DNA from: Stieleria magnilauensis
GTDB taxonomy: Bacteria; Planctomycetota; Planctomycetia; Pirellulales; Pirellulaceae
Assembly: GCA_007753675.1 (NCBI GenBank)
Contig: CP036432.1
Location: 7,752,233 to 7,816,232, forward strand
Reading direction: 5' to 3'
DNA length: 64,000 nt
Numbering within the stretch: the first letter of the stretch is position 1; each line of letters begins with the position of its first letter. A program made the translations under genes and the position numbers. The notes below the pieces were generated by a model that made no database searches, was not told the origin of the DNA, and saw only the letters and a program-made list of their open reading frames with translations. Shown piece by piece: positions 9,438-20,482 of this stretch.

Positions 9438-10642
9438 TTGATCAACCTGGGTTTCAAGAATCGGACTTGGTCTCCGACGTCACCATCATCGCCTGCCAAG
9501 GCTTCCAGCCGGACGCGGTTGGCGCCCGCGACCGGAACGCGAAATCCTTTGCTGCTCGAATCGGTCAGCGACTGTTCCCATTGCACCTGGCCATCGACGA
9601 CCACGCGAACGGTAACGGTGCCGCCGGCGGAGACAAGTTTATCTCGCCCGACGCTTCCGGCCAGCGTTTGGAATCCAGGCTCGACGCGATACTCGGCGTT
9701 TCCTCCGGCGACCATCACCAGATCTTCGCCCTCGGCCGCCGGTCCGAACCATTCGGTCATCAGGCTGGTCGGCAATTTTGTTTGCAACAGGGGGGACATT
9801 CCGTTGGAGGCGGGGCTTTCACGCGCCAACATGACTCGACCGCTGGACCACGTGATGCGCTGGATCTGATCCAATGCAATGCGATGGCGGACCTGGCCAG
9901 GCAACAGGATCTCGATCGCGTCGGTCGCGTCGCTGGGTTCCAGACGGGCGACCAGAAACGTGGAACCAAAGATGTCGCTGACCTTGACCGCTGCCCTCGC
10001 ATCCGAGGACGCAGCCGAGCGAAGAAAAACGCCCTCCAGGCGGTCTCGCGGCGCTTCGATTTTGTCTCCGTCGAGTTCGAAGAGCAGGTTTTGCGGATCC
10101 AAGCCGACCACCACGCCTTCGATCGGATCGAGCTGGTCATTGCCGCGTCGAATCACCATCAAATCACTACGCTGCTCTTTGTCCTCCAATCCGAACCACT
10201 GCGGATCGGTAGCCGGTCCGCCCTGACGAAAGCGGATCGAACGCACCTGATTGATCGGAACATTGATTGCGGATTGACGCCGCGGTTCAATCTTGACCGT
10301 CGTGTCATCCATCGAAACGTCTTGCGCGAAGAGGGACGATCCGTTCGTCAACGTGACGTTGATCGTCGGGCCGGCCGACGTCTCCTGCGGCGCAGCCAGC
10401 TTCAGAGTGACGACCTGGTCGGCGGGCAACTTTCGCAGCGACGATCCGTCATGGAGTTGAAGCGACGAAGCGGTCGTCCCGGCCCATTGGCCGCTGACGA
10501 TTTCACCCGAGCTTAATTCGATCTGCACCTCCGTCGCCTGAACAGGGGATGCAAAGGCCAGAACCAGCAAGGCGGCGCCGAAGACTGCAGTGCCGACGAC
10601 TGCGGCACACGAGATCGCGGGCAACCACGGAAAAAGTTTCAT
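9434..10642 (-). CDS. Secreted beta-rich protein with NPCBM-like C-terminus, first gene of HtrA operon
   Basis: A 402-residue protein starting at the ATG at 10642, where a signal peptide begins (MKLFPWLPAISCAAV, cleavage near VQATE). The body consists of repeated short beta-type segments with the pattern of function-x-L-x-DG and RSIRF or QRITW endings, each followed by a charged loop. The last 130 residues (GFQTLAGSVGRDKL, TVRVVVDGQVQWEQS, FRVPVAGANRVRLEAL) resemble an NPCBM-type carbohydrate-binding module. Its last codon overlaps the start of the HtrA protease gene by 4 bases. A role as substrate- or cell-wall-binding partner of the protease is inference from that coupling. Confidence 0.72.
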   Translation of the reverse strand: MKLFPWLPAISCAAVVGTAVFGAALLVLAFASPVQATEVQIELSSGEIVSGQWAGTTASSLQLHDGSSLRKLPADQVVTLKLAAPQETSAGPTINVTLTNGSSLFAQDVSMDDTTVKIEPRRQSAINVPINQVRSIRFRQGGPATDPQWFGLEDKEQRSDLMVIRRGNDQLDPIEGVVVGLDPQNLLFELDGDKIEAPRDRLEGVFLRSAASSDARAAVKVSDIFGSTFLVARLEPSDATDAIEILLPGQVRHRIALDQIQRITWSSGRVMLARESPASNGMSPLLQTKLPTSLMTEWFGPAAEGEDLVMVAGGNAEYRVEPGFQTLAGSVGRDKLVSAGGTVTVRVVVDGQVQWEQSLTDSSSKGFRVPVAGANRVRLEALAGDDGDVGDQVRFLKPRLIK

Positions 10643-10839
10643 AGAGCGCGGGTCGATAGGGAGCGTTGACGGGGTGCTTCGGTGGCGGCGAGCCACGACC
10701 GTCACAGTTTATCACAACATCCCGTCAAACGGATCGCCCGAATGGTGTCGAAGGCGGAGCCAGGCGTTGGCGCCCCCCGATGCGTCTGAAGAAGACCTGT
10801 CGGGGGTGGCGGCGACCGCAATCTGCTCTTGTTCGTCCG

Positions 10840-11055
10840 CTACGGCGTTTCGCCGACGGGCGTTTCGCTGGCGGTGGTCGTGTTTCCCGTCATGTTGCTG
10901 GTGGTGTTGCTGCCGCTGGTATTGCTGGTCACCGTCGCGGCCGGTTCGGAGCTGTCGGCAGCCGGCGCCGGTGGTTTTGGAGGTTGGCAGCCGAGTGAAA
11001 AAGTCATCAGTGCGGCTGCGGCGGAACCGGCGAGGATTCGTAAAACGTTTTTCAT
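10840..11055 (-). CDS. Small secreted lipoprotein, Pro/Ser/Thr-rich
   Basis: A 71-residue protein. The ATG at 11055 is preceded at a good distance by GGAG. A hydrophobic signal (LRILAGSAAAALMTF) ends in SLGC, a clear lipobox, and the mature part is a low-complexity tail of Pro, Ala, Ser, Thr and Asn (for example TSNTSGSNTTSNMTG). Such short lipid-anchored tails are common in planctomycetes and have no assigned function. It lies upstream of the HtrA operon on the same strand, separated by about 200 bases, so it may have its own promoter. Confidence 0.7.
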   Translation of the reverse strand: MKNVLRILAGSAAAALMTFSLGCQPPKPPAPAADSSEPAATVTSNTSGSNTTSNMTGNTTTASETPVGETP

Positions 11056-11375
11056 GGGGTTCTCCAAAATCAGAATGAGGGGGGCGGGACCCTGCAAACA
11101 GTTCGGCATGGGACGCCAGCAGGGTGGAGCGGGATGATTTGCCTGTGCTGCGTCATTCTTTGCAGACTGGCGTCAAATGACCATCCCCGAACGGGTGACT
11201 TTTCGGTTGGATCGAGCCAATGGCAGCAAAATAACCATCGATGACCCGATAACCGGCACGAAGAGACCGTTTGGCAGGGTTTTTGGCCTCACGTTTTTTG
11301 CCACGCTCATACCGCTGGACCCATGATGCCGATTCGATTCCCACCCGCCCTTCCAAAATTACCCCGGGGAATCCC
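11056..11375. other. Divergent intergenic region, 320 bases
   Basis: Separates the small lipoprotein gene on the minus strand from a secreted-protein gene on the plus strand, so it should contain two divergent promoters. I see no convincing RNA gene, repeat or open reading frame in it, and no promoter boxes I would place with confidence. Confidence 0.4.
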
Positions 11376-11825
11376 ATGAAATCCAACCTCAAAAACGGTC
11401 TGCTCGGTCTCGTCTGGGCCGCCATGGCATCAATCCTGACGGCCGGCTCGGCCCTCGCCCAGTTCCCGTTTCCCGAATCCTCTGCGCCGGACATCGCTCC
11501 GCCCGAGATCACCCGTCCCGAAGCCGCTGCGCCGCAACGCGTTGCCCAGAAGCCTGCCGCCGAGGACGCCGACATCATCGTCACGCCCCGGTTGGTCGAT
11601 GTCGTGCCCAGTTCGTCCGACCTGTCCGCCGGCGAGCCGACCGCCGCCGAACTCCGCCAAGCCCGAGCCCAATTCCGTTCGCAACAGCGGATGGAGCGGA
11701 TGGAACGAAACCTGTGGGCCGGCTACGAACCGCTGCGTCCCAATTGGAATTCGATTCCGATGATGAGTAGCCGCTACCCGTATCGCCAGACGGTCGTCGT
11801 ACCGCTGTACGTTTACCCTCGGTAG
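11376..11825 (+). CDS. Small secreted protein of unknown function
   Basis: A 149-residue protein starting at the ATG at 11376; upstream in-frame sequence lacks signal character. The N-terminus (MKSNLKNGLLGLVWAAM, then TAGSALAQ) is a standard signal peptide. The mature part is Pro/Ala-rich at first (ESSAPDIAPPEITRPEA), then contains an Arg-rich helix (ARAQFRSQQRMERMERN) and ends in a Tyr/Pro-rich segment. I do not recognise a domain. A stem-loop with a T-rich tail at 11870-11916 probably ends its transcript. Confidence 0.65.
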   Translation: MKSNLKNGLLGLVWAAMASILTAGSALAQFPFPESSAPDIAPPEITRPEAAAPQRVAQKPAAEDADIIVTPRLVDVVPSSSDLSAGEPTAAELRQARAQFRSQQRMERMERNLWAGYEPLRPNWNSIPMMSSRYPYRQTVVVPLYVYPR

Positions 11826-12183
11826 ACACCTACTCTCGGAAGACACACTGGTGTTGACCTCAAGACCGGATGCCTGTGAGTTGCGATCGATTCGTGCTCG
11901 CAGGCATTGTTGTTTTATCCCTCTTGTTGGATTCGGTCGTCCCCCGTCGATTCGAGTTGAACGATTGTGACGCCTCGGGCGTTTCGGGAATCACTGGCTT
12001 TGGTAGGGACCGCAACGCGACAAAACGGCGCTTGCATCACGATCGCAGCCAACGCCGCTCAGTACCGCCTCGCGGCATGCCGATAGCTCTCCCTGGGACG
12101 AATGGTCGAGATCATTTACTCGGCCGCACCACCGCCCCGAATCGCATCCGTGACTTCCGCTCAATTGCAGGCATCCCACGCAG
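11826..12183. other. Intergenic region, 358 bases, with a terminator-like hairpin
   Basis: Contains the hairpin annotated at 11870-11916 and otherwise nothing I can support. A 109-codon open frame in it starts inside the hairpin and has no coding character, so it is not called. Confidence 0.4.
11870..11916 (+). terminator. Rho-independent-like terminator
   Basis: ATGCCTGTGAG at 11870-11880 pairs with CTCGCAGGCAT at 11897-11907 (11 pairs including one G-T), with a 16-base loop and a TGTTGTTTT tail. It lies about 45 bases after the stop of the secreted-protein gene. Confidence 0.6.
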
Positions 12184-12429
12184 ATGGACAAAGAGATAAA
12201 CGTGCTGGCTTTGGTCAAAGGCGAAGAGAAATTCATCTTCATGTTCGACGATGCCAATCGCGACCAAACGCTACGTCAGCTCGCACGGTTTGCCGCCAAT
12301 CCCGAATTGGACTTCTCGTGGTACGACGCGGCGATGCTGAGTCGCAAGATCCGCGACGCGGTGCCCGTCGAAGACGACCTGTTGATCGATAACGAACTCG
12401 ACAACCTTTCGGTCGAAGACTTTAGCTAG
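12184..12429 (+). CDS. Small conserved-looking acidic protein upstream of the Xer recombinase
   Basis: An 81-residue soluble, acidic protein with no signal peptide. It begins MDKEINVLALVKGEEKFIF and ends in a strongly acidic tail (VPVEDDLLIDNELDNLS). It is followed after 8 bases by the recombinase gene, so the two are very likely co-transcribed. I do not recognise a family. Coding character is good: an ATG start, no frame conflict, and an amphipathic helix (DQTLRQLARFAANPEL). A link to recombination is only suggested by position. Confidence 0.65.
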   Translation: MDKEINVLALVKGEEKFIFMFDDANRDQTLRQLARFAANPELDFSWYDAAMLSRKIRDAVPVEDDLLIDNELDNLSVEDFS

Positions 12430-12437
12430 GAGCCCGC

Positions 12438-13340
12438 ATGCACTCAGCGATCGCCCAGTTCCTGCGATACCTGGTGACCGAACGCAACGCGTCGGAGTTG
12501 ACGATCAAATCCTATCGCGAGGATCTGTTCAGCTTCGTCGAGTGGCTCGAAGCGACGCGTGGCAAGGTGCCGCATCCCGATTCGCTTTCGCCGCAGGAAC
12601 TGAGGTCGTTTCAAGCGGCGCTCCAGCAAGCCGATTACGCCCGTTCGAGCATCGCCCGCAAACTGGCGGCGCTGCGCAGTTTTTATAAATTCGCGATGCG
12701 TGAAGGTCTGGCAACGAGCAACCCGGCGAAGCCGTTGCGCAATCCGCGTCGGCAACGCAAGCTGCCACACGTGTTGACCGACGACGAGGTCGGGCGTTTA
12801 TTGCTCGCCCCGCCGGCAGACAAGGTTGCCGGGCTTCGCGACCGCGCGATCTTGGAGACGATGTACTCGGCAGGATTGCGGGTCAGCGAACTGGTCGGGC
12901 TTCAGGACGGTGACATCGACACGCACGAACAAATCGTTCGCGTCCGCGGGAAGGGCCGGAAGGAACGGATTTGTCCGCTCGGTTCGTTCGCCATCAAGGC
13001 GATCGAAGCCTACGCCAAACGCCGCCAACGCAGCGACAAAAGTCAGGCGTTGGGACGCAAGGCGCCGGTGTTTGTCAATCGCTTCGGAAATCTCCTGACC
13101 GCGCGAAGTGTCGGCCGGATGCTGGAGAAATACCTGGCCGTCGCCGAACTCGATTCGCGAACCAGTCCCCACACCTTGCGTCATTCGTTCGCGACGCATC
13201 TGTTGGACCGCGGCGCGGATATCCGCAGCGTTCAAGAGTTGCTCGGTCACAAGAGTTTGGCGACCACGCAAATCTACACGCATGTCAGTGCCGCCAGCCT
13301 GCGCGCGGTTTACGAACGGGCGCACCCGCGAGCCAACTGA
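12438..13340 (+). CDS. Tyrosine recombinase, XerC/XerD family
   Basis: A 300-residue site-specific recombinase, the usual XerC/XerD length. Residues 1-90 form the SAM-like core-binding domain (FLRYLVTERNASELTIKSY), followed by the catalytic domain. The catalytic set is visible: Arg in SAGLRVSEL, Lys in VRGKGRKER, His-x-x-Arg in SPHTLRHSF, His in LLGHKSL and the nucleophilic Tyr in TTQIYTH. Xer proteins resolve chromosome dimers at dif at cell division. XerC and XerD cannot be separated by eye, so no symbol is given. Two copies of an intergenic repeat lie directly downstream. Confidence 0.92.
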   Translation: MHSAIAQFLRYLVTERNASELTIKSYREDLFSFVEWLEATRGKVPHPDSLSPQELRSFQAALQQADYARSSIARKLAALRSFYKFAMREGLATSNPAKPLRNPRRQRKLPHVLTDDEVGRLLLAPPADKVAGLRDRAILETMYSAGLRVSELVGLQDGDIDTHEQIVRVRGKGRKERICPLGSFAIKAIEAYAKRRQRSDKSQALGRKAPVFVNRFGNLLTARSVGRMLEKYLAVAELDSRTSPHTLRHSFATHLLDRGADIRSVQELLGHKSLATTQIYTHVSAASLRAVYERAHPRAN

Positions 13341-13369
13341 AAACGAGGCTCCTGACCCTTTTAGTCGCT

Positions 13370-13525
13370 GTTGGTGTCTAGCCTTCAGGCGATTCCGGGT
13401 CGCTGCGGAGCAGCGAAATGGGCGGCTGAAGCCTGCACACCAGCGCCGTTGGTGTTTAGCCTTGAGGCGATTCTCGGGTCGCTGCGGCGCAGCGACGGTG
13501 GGCGGCTGAAGCCTGCACACCAGCG
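13370..13525. repeat. Two tandem copies of a ~77-bp dispersed-type repeat
   Basis: Copy 1 spans 13370-13445 (76 bases) and copy 2 spans 13448-13525 (78 bases). Both begin GTTGGTGT.TAGCCTT.AGG and end GGCGGCTGAAGCCTGCACAC plus CAGCG. Within each, CGCTGCGG and its surroundings form a small hairpin. They fill the gap between the convergent recombinase and peptidase genes. Confidence 0.85.
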
Positions 13526-13541
13526 CGCTCGTGACCCTTTT

Positions 13542-16568
<3,027 letters not shown>

Positions 16569-16610
16569 ATGAATTCGATCGTGGTAGGTTCGATGAAGGG
16601 AGGCGTGGAG

Positions 16611-16637
16611 GGTAGGACGGATTGTCAGTCCGTGCCC
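16611..16637. repeat. Short palindromic intergenic repeat
   Basis: The sequence GGTAGGACGGATTGTCAGTC followed by CGTGCCC contains ACGGA...TCCGT as a small stem. It lies in the 108-base gap between two minus-strand genes and has the look of the short palindromes scattered through planctomycete genomes; the wider distribution cannot be seen here. Confidence 0.45.
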
Positions 16638-16676
16638 TCGTCCATCAGATTGTATTGCAAGTGGTGCGGTGTCGTT

Positions 16677-17069
16677 TCAGGGGTCGACCAATCCCTGGGC
16701 CCCACGCAGCTGGATCAAATCCTCGCTCCAGCGGAGAAACAATTCTCTTCGTTCGCTCGGATCTTGAAAGACCCGGACGGAGTTTGTTTTGTGGCGAATG
16801 TCGTCGCGGACCAACCCGTACAGGTTTTCGTAGACTGCTTCGGGATCGGGGCCCTCGGTTTCTTCGGCCTGCAGCCGCGCCGTCGCTTCGAAGCGAAACA
16901 CCTGGAGCCAACCGGGGCGTTGGACGGCGACCAGACGCACATTTTGCAGTTTTGCCGAGCCGCCGTAGTAGCCGTTTTGGGTCAGGTGTTTTCGGATCTC
17001 CAATTCCATTTCGCGGTCGCCGCACCAGTCATTCCATTTTTGCTGAAGCGATTTCAGGAGTGCGATCAT
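16677..17069 (-). CDS. Small protein of unknown function
   Basis: A 130-residue, probably cytoplasmic protein. I start it at the ATG at 17069, preceded by GAGG, rather than at a possible upstream start near 17150 whose extra residues lack coding character. It begins MIALLKSLQQKWNDW and continues with mixed helices and strands (VRLVAVQRPGWLQVFRFE), with no motif I recognise. It sits between the peptidase and cytochrome genes on the same strand, about 96 bases after the latter's stop. Confidence 0.6.
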   Translation of the reverse strand: MIALLKSLQQKWNDWCGDREMELEIRKHLTQNGYYGGSAKLQNVRLVAVQRPGWLQVFRFEATARLQAEETEGPDPEAVYENLYGLVRDDIRHKTNSVRVFQDPSERRELFLRWSEDLIQLRGAQGLVDP

Positions 17070-17165
17070 TGAATGCCTCAGCGGGTTGGCTGGCGATTGC
17101 GGATGGGAAAGGGGCTGCCCCGCGTTTTGTTCTGAGAGTAAGGGACGCACGTCGCGCCCGATTCA

Positions 17166-19538
17166 CTATTGTGAGCTGTCCATCTTTTCCTTGAGCAGCC
17201 TGACTGCGGTTTGAAATTCGGGGTTGTCCGGTTCCAGCGTGACGGCTTTTTCGAGTTGCGAAAGTGCGGCGTCGAGTTGTCCGTCCAGGTACAGCAACAG
17301 TCCGTAGCGGTACTGAATGCCGGCGATTTGGGGCGCCAGCGCGGCGTCACGCGCCAGCAGCGGCAGTTCCTGTTTGCGGAGTGTTTTGACGCGTTTGAGC
17401 AAGGGCTCTCGCTCGGATTCGGGCACGTTCGGGGCAAGCTGTTCCAGCAGGCTGGCCAGATTGGTCCTGGCACCGACGGCGCCCGGTTCGACGCGAATCG
17501 CCGTCTGATAAGACTCGATCGCTTCGCCGTAGCGTCCCAATTGTTCGCAGATTCCCGCCCAGCCCATGTGTGCTCCGGCGCGGTCCGATGCGACCATGAA
17601 CTCCTCGTGGACTTCATTCAACACGGATTCCAGTTGGGTCCGCTCGGACGGTGAAAGCTGGCCAAAGGCGGGAGATCCCAGCAGTGCACGGGCGGCCGAG
17701 GTTCGCACCAGACGCGAGTCGTCACCGAGTAGTTTCATCAGCTTGCTCTTGCCGGTCGACGCGTTGGCCATCGCCAGCACGGAGGCGGCGGTTGAGCGGA
17801 CCAACGGATGCTGGTCGGTTTGATCGGCCAGTTCGGCAGCGACGCGTGGCACCGCGGCGACGCCTTGCCTGGCGAGTTCCTCCAGCAGCGTTGCTTTGGC
17901 GATCGCGGGGGCGCGTTCGTCGTTGATCGCCAGCATTTCAATCGCCTTCCGGGCGGCACTCGGATCGCCGCGACGCAGTGGCACGAGTGCTTCGGCGAAG
18001 TGCAGCGGTTGCTTCCTTTGTTCGCCGTACCATTGTTCGCAAGCGTCATCACACCACTGGTCGGTTTGCCGCATCAACTCCGCCAGGGTTTCGCCGTCGG
18101 TTCCGATGGGTTGTTCGCCGTCTTGCTCGGCGGCCAATAGCCATTGCGAGTATTCCTTGGACTGGAACGTCTCGCGATGCTCGGCGGCGATCTGCGGCAG
18201 TCGATCCTTGACGTGGCAGTGGCTACACGCGTTGGGGGTTCCCAGTTTGACCGAGAGATCCGGTCGCGGGATCCGCAAGCTGTGGTCTCGCCGCGGGTCG
18301 ACTTCCATGTACGTGGTGTGGGGCATGTGACAGTTAACGCACTTGGCGCCTTCGGTGCCAGGGGCGTGATGGTGGTGGGCCGGAACATCGTATTTACCGG
18401 CGGCGTGCTGATGGCAGTTGGTGCAGGTCTCGTTGCCGGGGAATTTTAATTTCAGCGAGTGGGGATCGTGGCAATCGGTGCAACGGATGTCCTTGTGATA
18501 CATCTTGCTTTGGATGAACGATCCGTAGACGTAGACTTCGTCTTTGATTTGCCCGTCACCGTGGTACGTCGCCTCGCCAAGTGTTTCCAGGCGATAGTGG
18601 TCAAAGTAATCGGGGCCGGCGGTGAACCGTTCATCCATCACGCCGCGGCGGCTGTGGCACGGCGCACAGGTCTGCAGTTGGGGCTCGGGGTCGGGCCCTT
18701 TCAATTTGGCCAATCCATATCCGTGGCGTCGGTCCCAGAACAGCGATTTCTTATTGGCCAGTTCGATGTGCAGGGACGCCGGTCCGTGACAGGCTTCGCA
18801 ACTGACGTCGATTTCGGAGAACGTCGTGTGGTAGGTGCCCGAGTCGGGGTCGAAGTTGCGTTTCAGGTTGGTGGAGTGGCAATCGGCACACATCGTTTGC
18901 CAACGCTGTGCGATGCCGGTCCAGTGCAGCGGGTCGTCGGCGGCCAGTTTGTCCGCGACATCCGGCGGGCGGAGGTAGAACCACTTGTGGTCGCGCGAGT
19001 CCCAGCTGATGCGGAGGACTTGCAGACGAGCGACGTCACAGGATTCCATGTCTTCGCTGCGGTCAAATTCGACCATGTACTGTTGAAGCGGGTAGACGCC
19101 GAACACGTATTTGACTTCGAAGTCCTGCATCGTGCCGTCTTCGCCTTCGGTGTGAACCATGAAGCGTTCACCGTCGCGAAACAATCGATTGACCAATCCG
19201 TCGTGCTCGAACGTGACATCGTTAAAATCGCCGAGCACGGTTTCATCGGTCGCCAGGTCCATGGCTTTGTCGTGGTCCGACCCGATGAAATCCTCGGTTT
19301 GTTGTCGGTGGCATTCGATGCAGGCGTCGCGTCCGACGTAGCTGCGCACAATGCCTTCAGGTTCGGCCGACCAGTAATCGGCCAACACGCCACCGGCGAT
19401 CAGCACCCCCAGGACAAGGACGGGAATCGACCACCGCCGTAACAAACCGCGGGGAGGCTCGACGGTGGGGGCGGCGTCCGGATTCGCTGGCGAGACAGTT
19501 GGGGGGAGCTTCGATGATGGGCGTCGGCGGTCGGACAA
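17166..19538 (-). CDS. Membrane-anchored octaheme cytochrome c with HEAT and TPR repeats
   Basis: A 790-residue protein. A single hydrophobic segment (SIPVLVLGVLIAGGVLADYW, about residues 35-54) anchors it, with the remainder outside the cytoplasm. Eight CxxCH heme c motifs are present in order: CIECH, CADCH, CEACH, CAPCH, CTDCH, CTNCH, CVNCH and CSHCH, spread over residues about 70-440. The C-terminal half has HEAT-like repeats (VRSTAASVLAMANAS, VRTSAARALLGSPAF) and then TPRs (YGEAIESYQTAIRVEPGAV). It probably moves electrons in the periplasm, with the repeat region as a protein-binding platform. The next gene upstream ends only 9 bases before its start, so the two are likely one transcript. 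Confidence 0.92.
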   Translation of the reverse strand: MSDRRRPSSKLPPTVSPANPDAAPTVEPPRGLLRRWSIPVLVLGVLIAGGVLADYWSAEPEGIVRSYVGRDACIECHRQQTEDFIGSDHDKAMDLATDETVLGDFNDVTFEHDGLVNRLFRDGERFMVHTEGEDGTMQDFEVKYVFGVYPLQQYMVEFDRSEDMESCDVARLQVLRISWDSRDHKWFYLRPPDVADKLAADDPLHWTGIAQRWQTMCADCHSTNLKRNFDPDSGTYHTTFSEIDVSCEACHGPASLHIELANKKSLFWDRRHGYGLAKLKGPDPEPQLQTCAPCHSRRGVMDERFTAGPDYFDHYRLETLGEATYHGDGQIKDEVYVYGSFIQSKMYHKDIRCTDCHDPHSLKLKFPGNETCTNCHQHAAGKYDVPAHHHHAPGTEGAKCVNCHMPHTTYMEVDPRRDHSLRIPRPDLSVKLGTPNACSHCHVKDRLPQIAAEHRETFQSKEYSQWLLAAEQDGEQPIGTDGETLAELMRQTDQWCDDACEQWYGEQRKQPLHFAEALVPLRRGDPSAARKAIEMLAINDERAPAIAKATLLEELARQGVAAVPRVAAELADQTDQHPLVRSTAASVLAMANASTGKSKLMKLLGDDSRLVRTSAARALLGSPAFGQLSPSERTQLESVLNEVHEEFMVASDRAGAHMGWAGICEQLGRYGEAIESYQTAIRVEPGAVGARTNLASLLEQLAPNVPESEREPLLKRVKTLRKQELPLLARDAALAPQIAGIQYRYGLLLYLDGQLDAALSQLEKAVTLEPDNPEFQTAVRLLKEKMDSSQ

Positions 19539-19547
19539 GATGTGCGG

Positions 19548-20189
19548 CTAGGGAGTGAGTCGAGGAGGGGGGCGAAGGCGGTCGTGGGATGTGGGCGACG
19601 GATCGCCGGGCAGTCCGCCGGATGTGTGTGCCCGCTGGTGCGATTGGGGCTGGTGATCCGATTGAGGCTGGAGGGGACGATGGGGATCGGCCGGATCTTG
19701 CAGCAATCGAACCGCTTCCTGGTGCATCTGATTGACCAAGTACGTCTGATTTTCACTCTTGGGTTCGATTTTGTCGAGCAAGCGAGCGGATTTCAGAAGC
19801 ATTTCGGCGGCCCGCCGTCTGCGGCGGACGGACTCGGTTCCCGGCAAACTTCGTGGCGGCGCGATCGTGGGCATCTCCGGAGCGGCGAATTTTGGATCGA
19901 GCGAGGACCCGTCCAGGACACTGCCGGTACTGCGCAGCAGGTCCTGCAAGTCATCGGGTAACAGGGGGGCAGCGTCGCGATCGCCTTGCAGCGCCCGTGA
20001 GAGCGCCTCGCGGGCGGCCGGGTTATCCTGGGGTTGGGAGTCAACCGGCAAGGGGACATCGGGCAACGGCAGGATGCGCTGAGGTGGTTCGGCGGCAAGC
20101 GGTCCGGCGAGCAGGCCGAGGTGCAGCAGAAACCCGCCGGAAGCGAAGAACAACAGAGCGGGCCGCGCTAGCAACGTGATCATCGTCAA
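19548..20189 (-). CDS. Secreted or anchored protein of unknown function upstream of the cytochrome
   Basis: A 213-residue protein with an N-terminal hydrophobic signal (ALLFFASGGFLLHLGLLAG). The mature part is Pro/Asp/Arg-rich, contains a basic helix (VRRRRRAAEMLLKSARLL) and ends in a His/Pro/Gln-rich tail. No domain is recognised. Its stop lies 9 bases before the start of the octaheme cytochrome, so it is probably the first gene of a two-gene operon and may assist or bind the cytochrome; that is inference. The start could be either of the first two ATG codons (20189 or 20183). Confidence 0.6.
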   Translation of the reverse strand: MTMITLLARPALLFFASGGFLLHLGLLAGPLAAEPPQRILPLPDVPLPVDSQPQDNPAAREALSRALQGDRDAAPLLPDDLQDLLRSTGSVLDGSSLDPKFAAPEMPTIAPPRSLPGTESVRRRRRAAEMLLKSARLLDKIEPKSENQTYLVNQMHQEAVRLLQDPADPHRPLQPQSDHQPQSHQRAHTSGGLPGDPSPTSHDRLRPPPRLTP

Positions 20190-20482
20190 ATCCGTTTGTG
20201 GTGGAGAGGTCGTGCGGGCGGGCAGGATAGCGTCTCAGGCGGTTGCGGGCCAACAACAATTCGGCTCCAAGGAAGCCCCCAATGTGACGAATGTTTTTTT
20301 GAAAATCGTTCTGGCTTTGGCGGAGCGAGGGTGGCGGTTGATCGTCCAAAATCTAGACTGTGTTGAGGACGATGGTGGAATCTCGGCGACGGTTCAGCAA
20401 TGCGATGAACTCGCTTCGGCCGCCCGTCAATAAACGCTTGAACGCTTCCAACAGACCAGGCCCGTGATCGGCATCGGTTGAT

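Noticed and set aside
11870..12199. 109-codon open frame after the secreted protein gene
   Set aside because: Starts inside a terminator hairpin and has no coding character.
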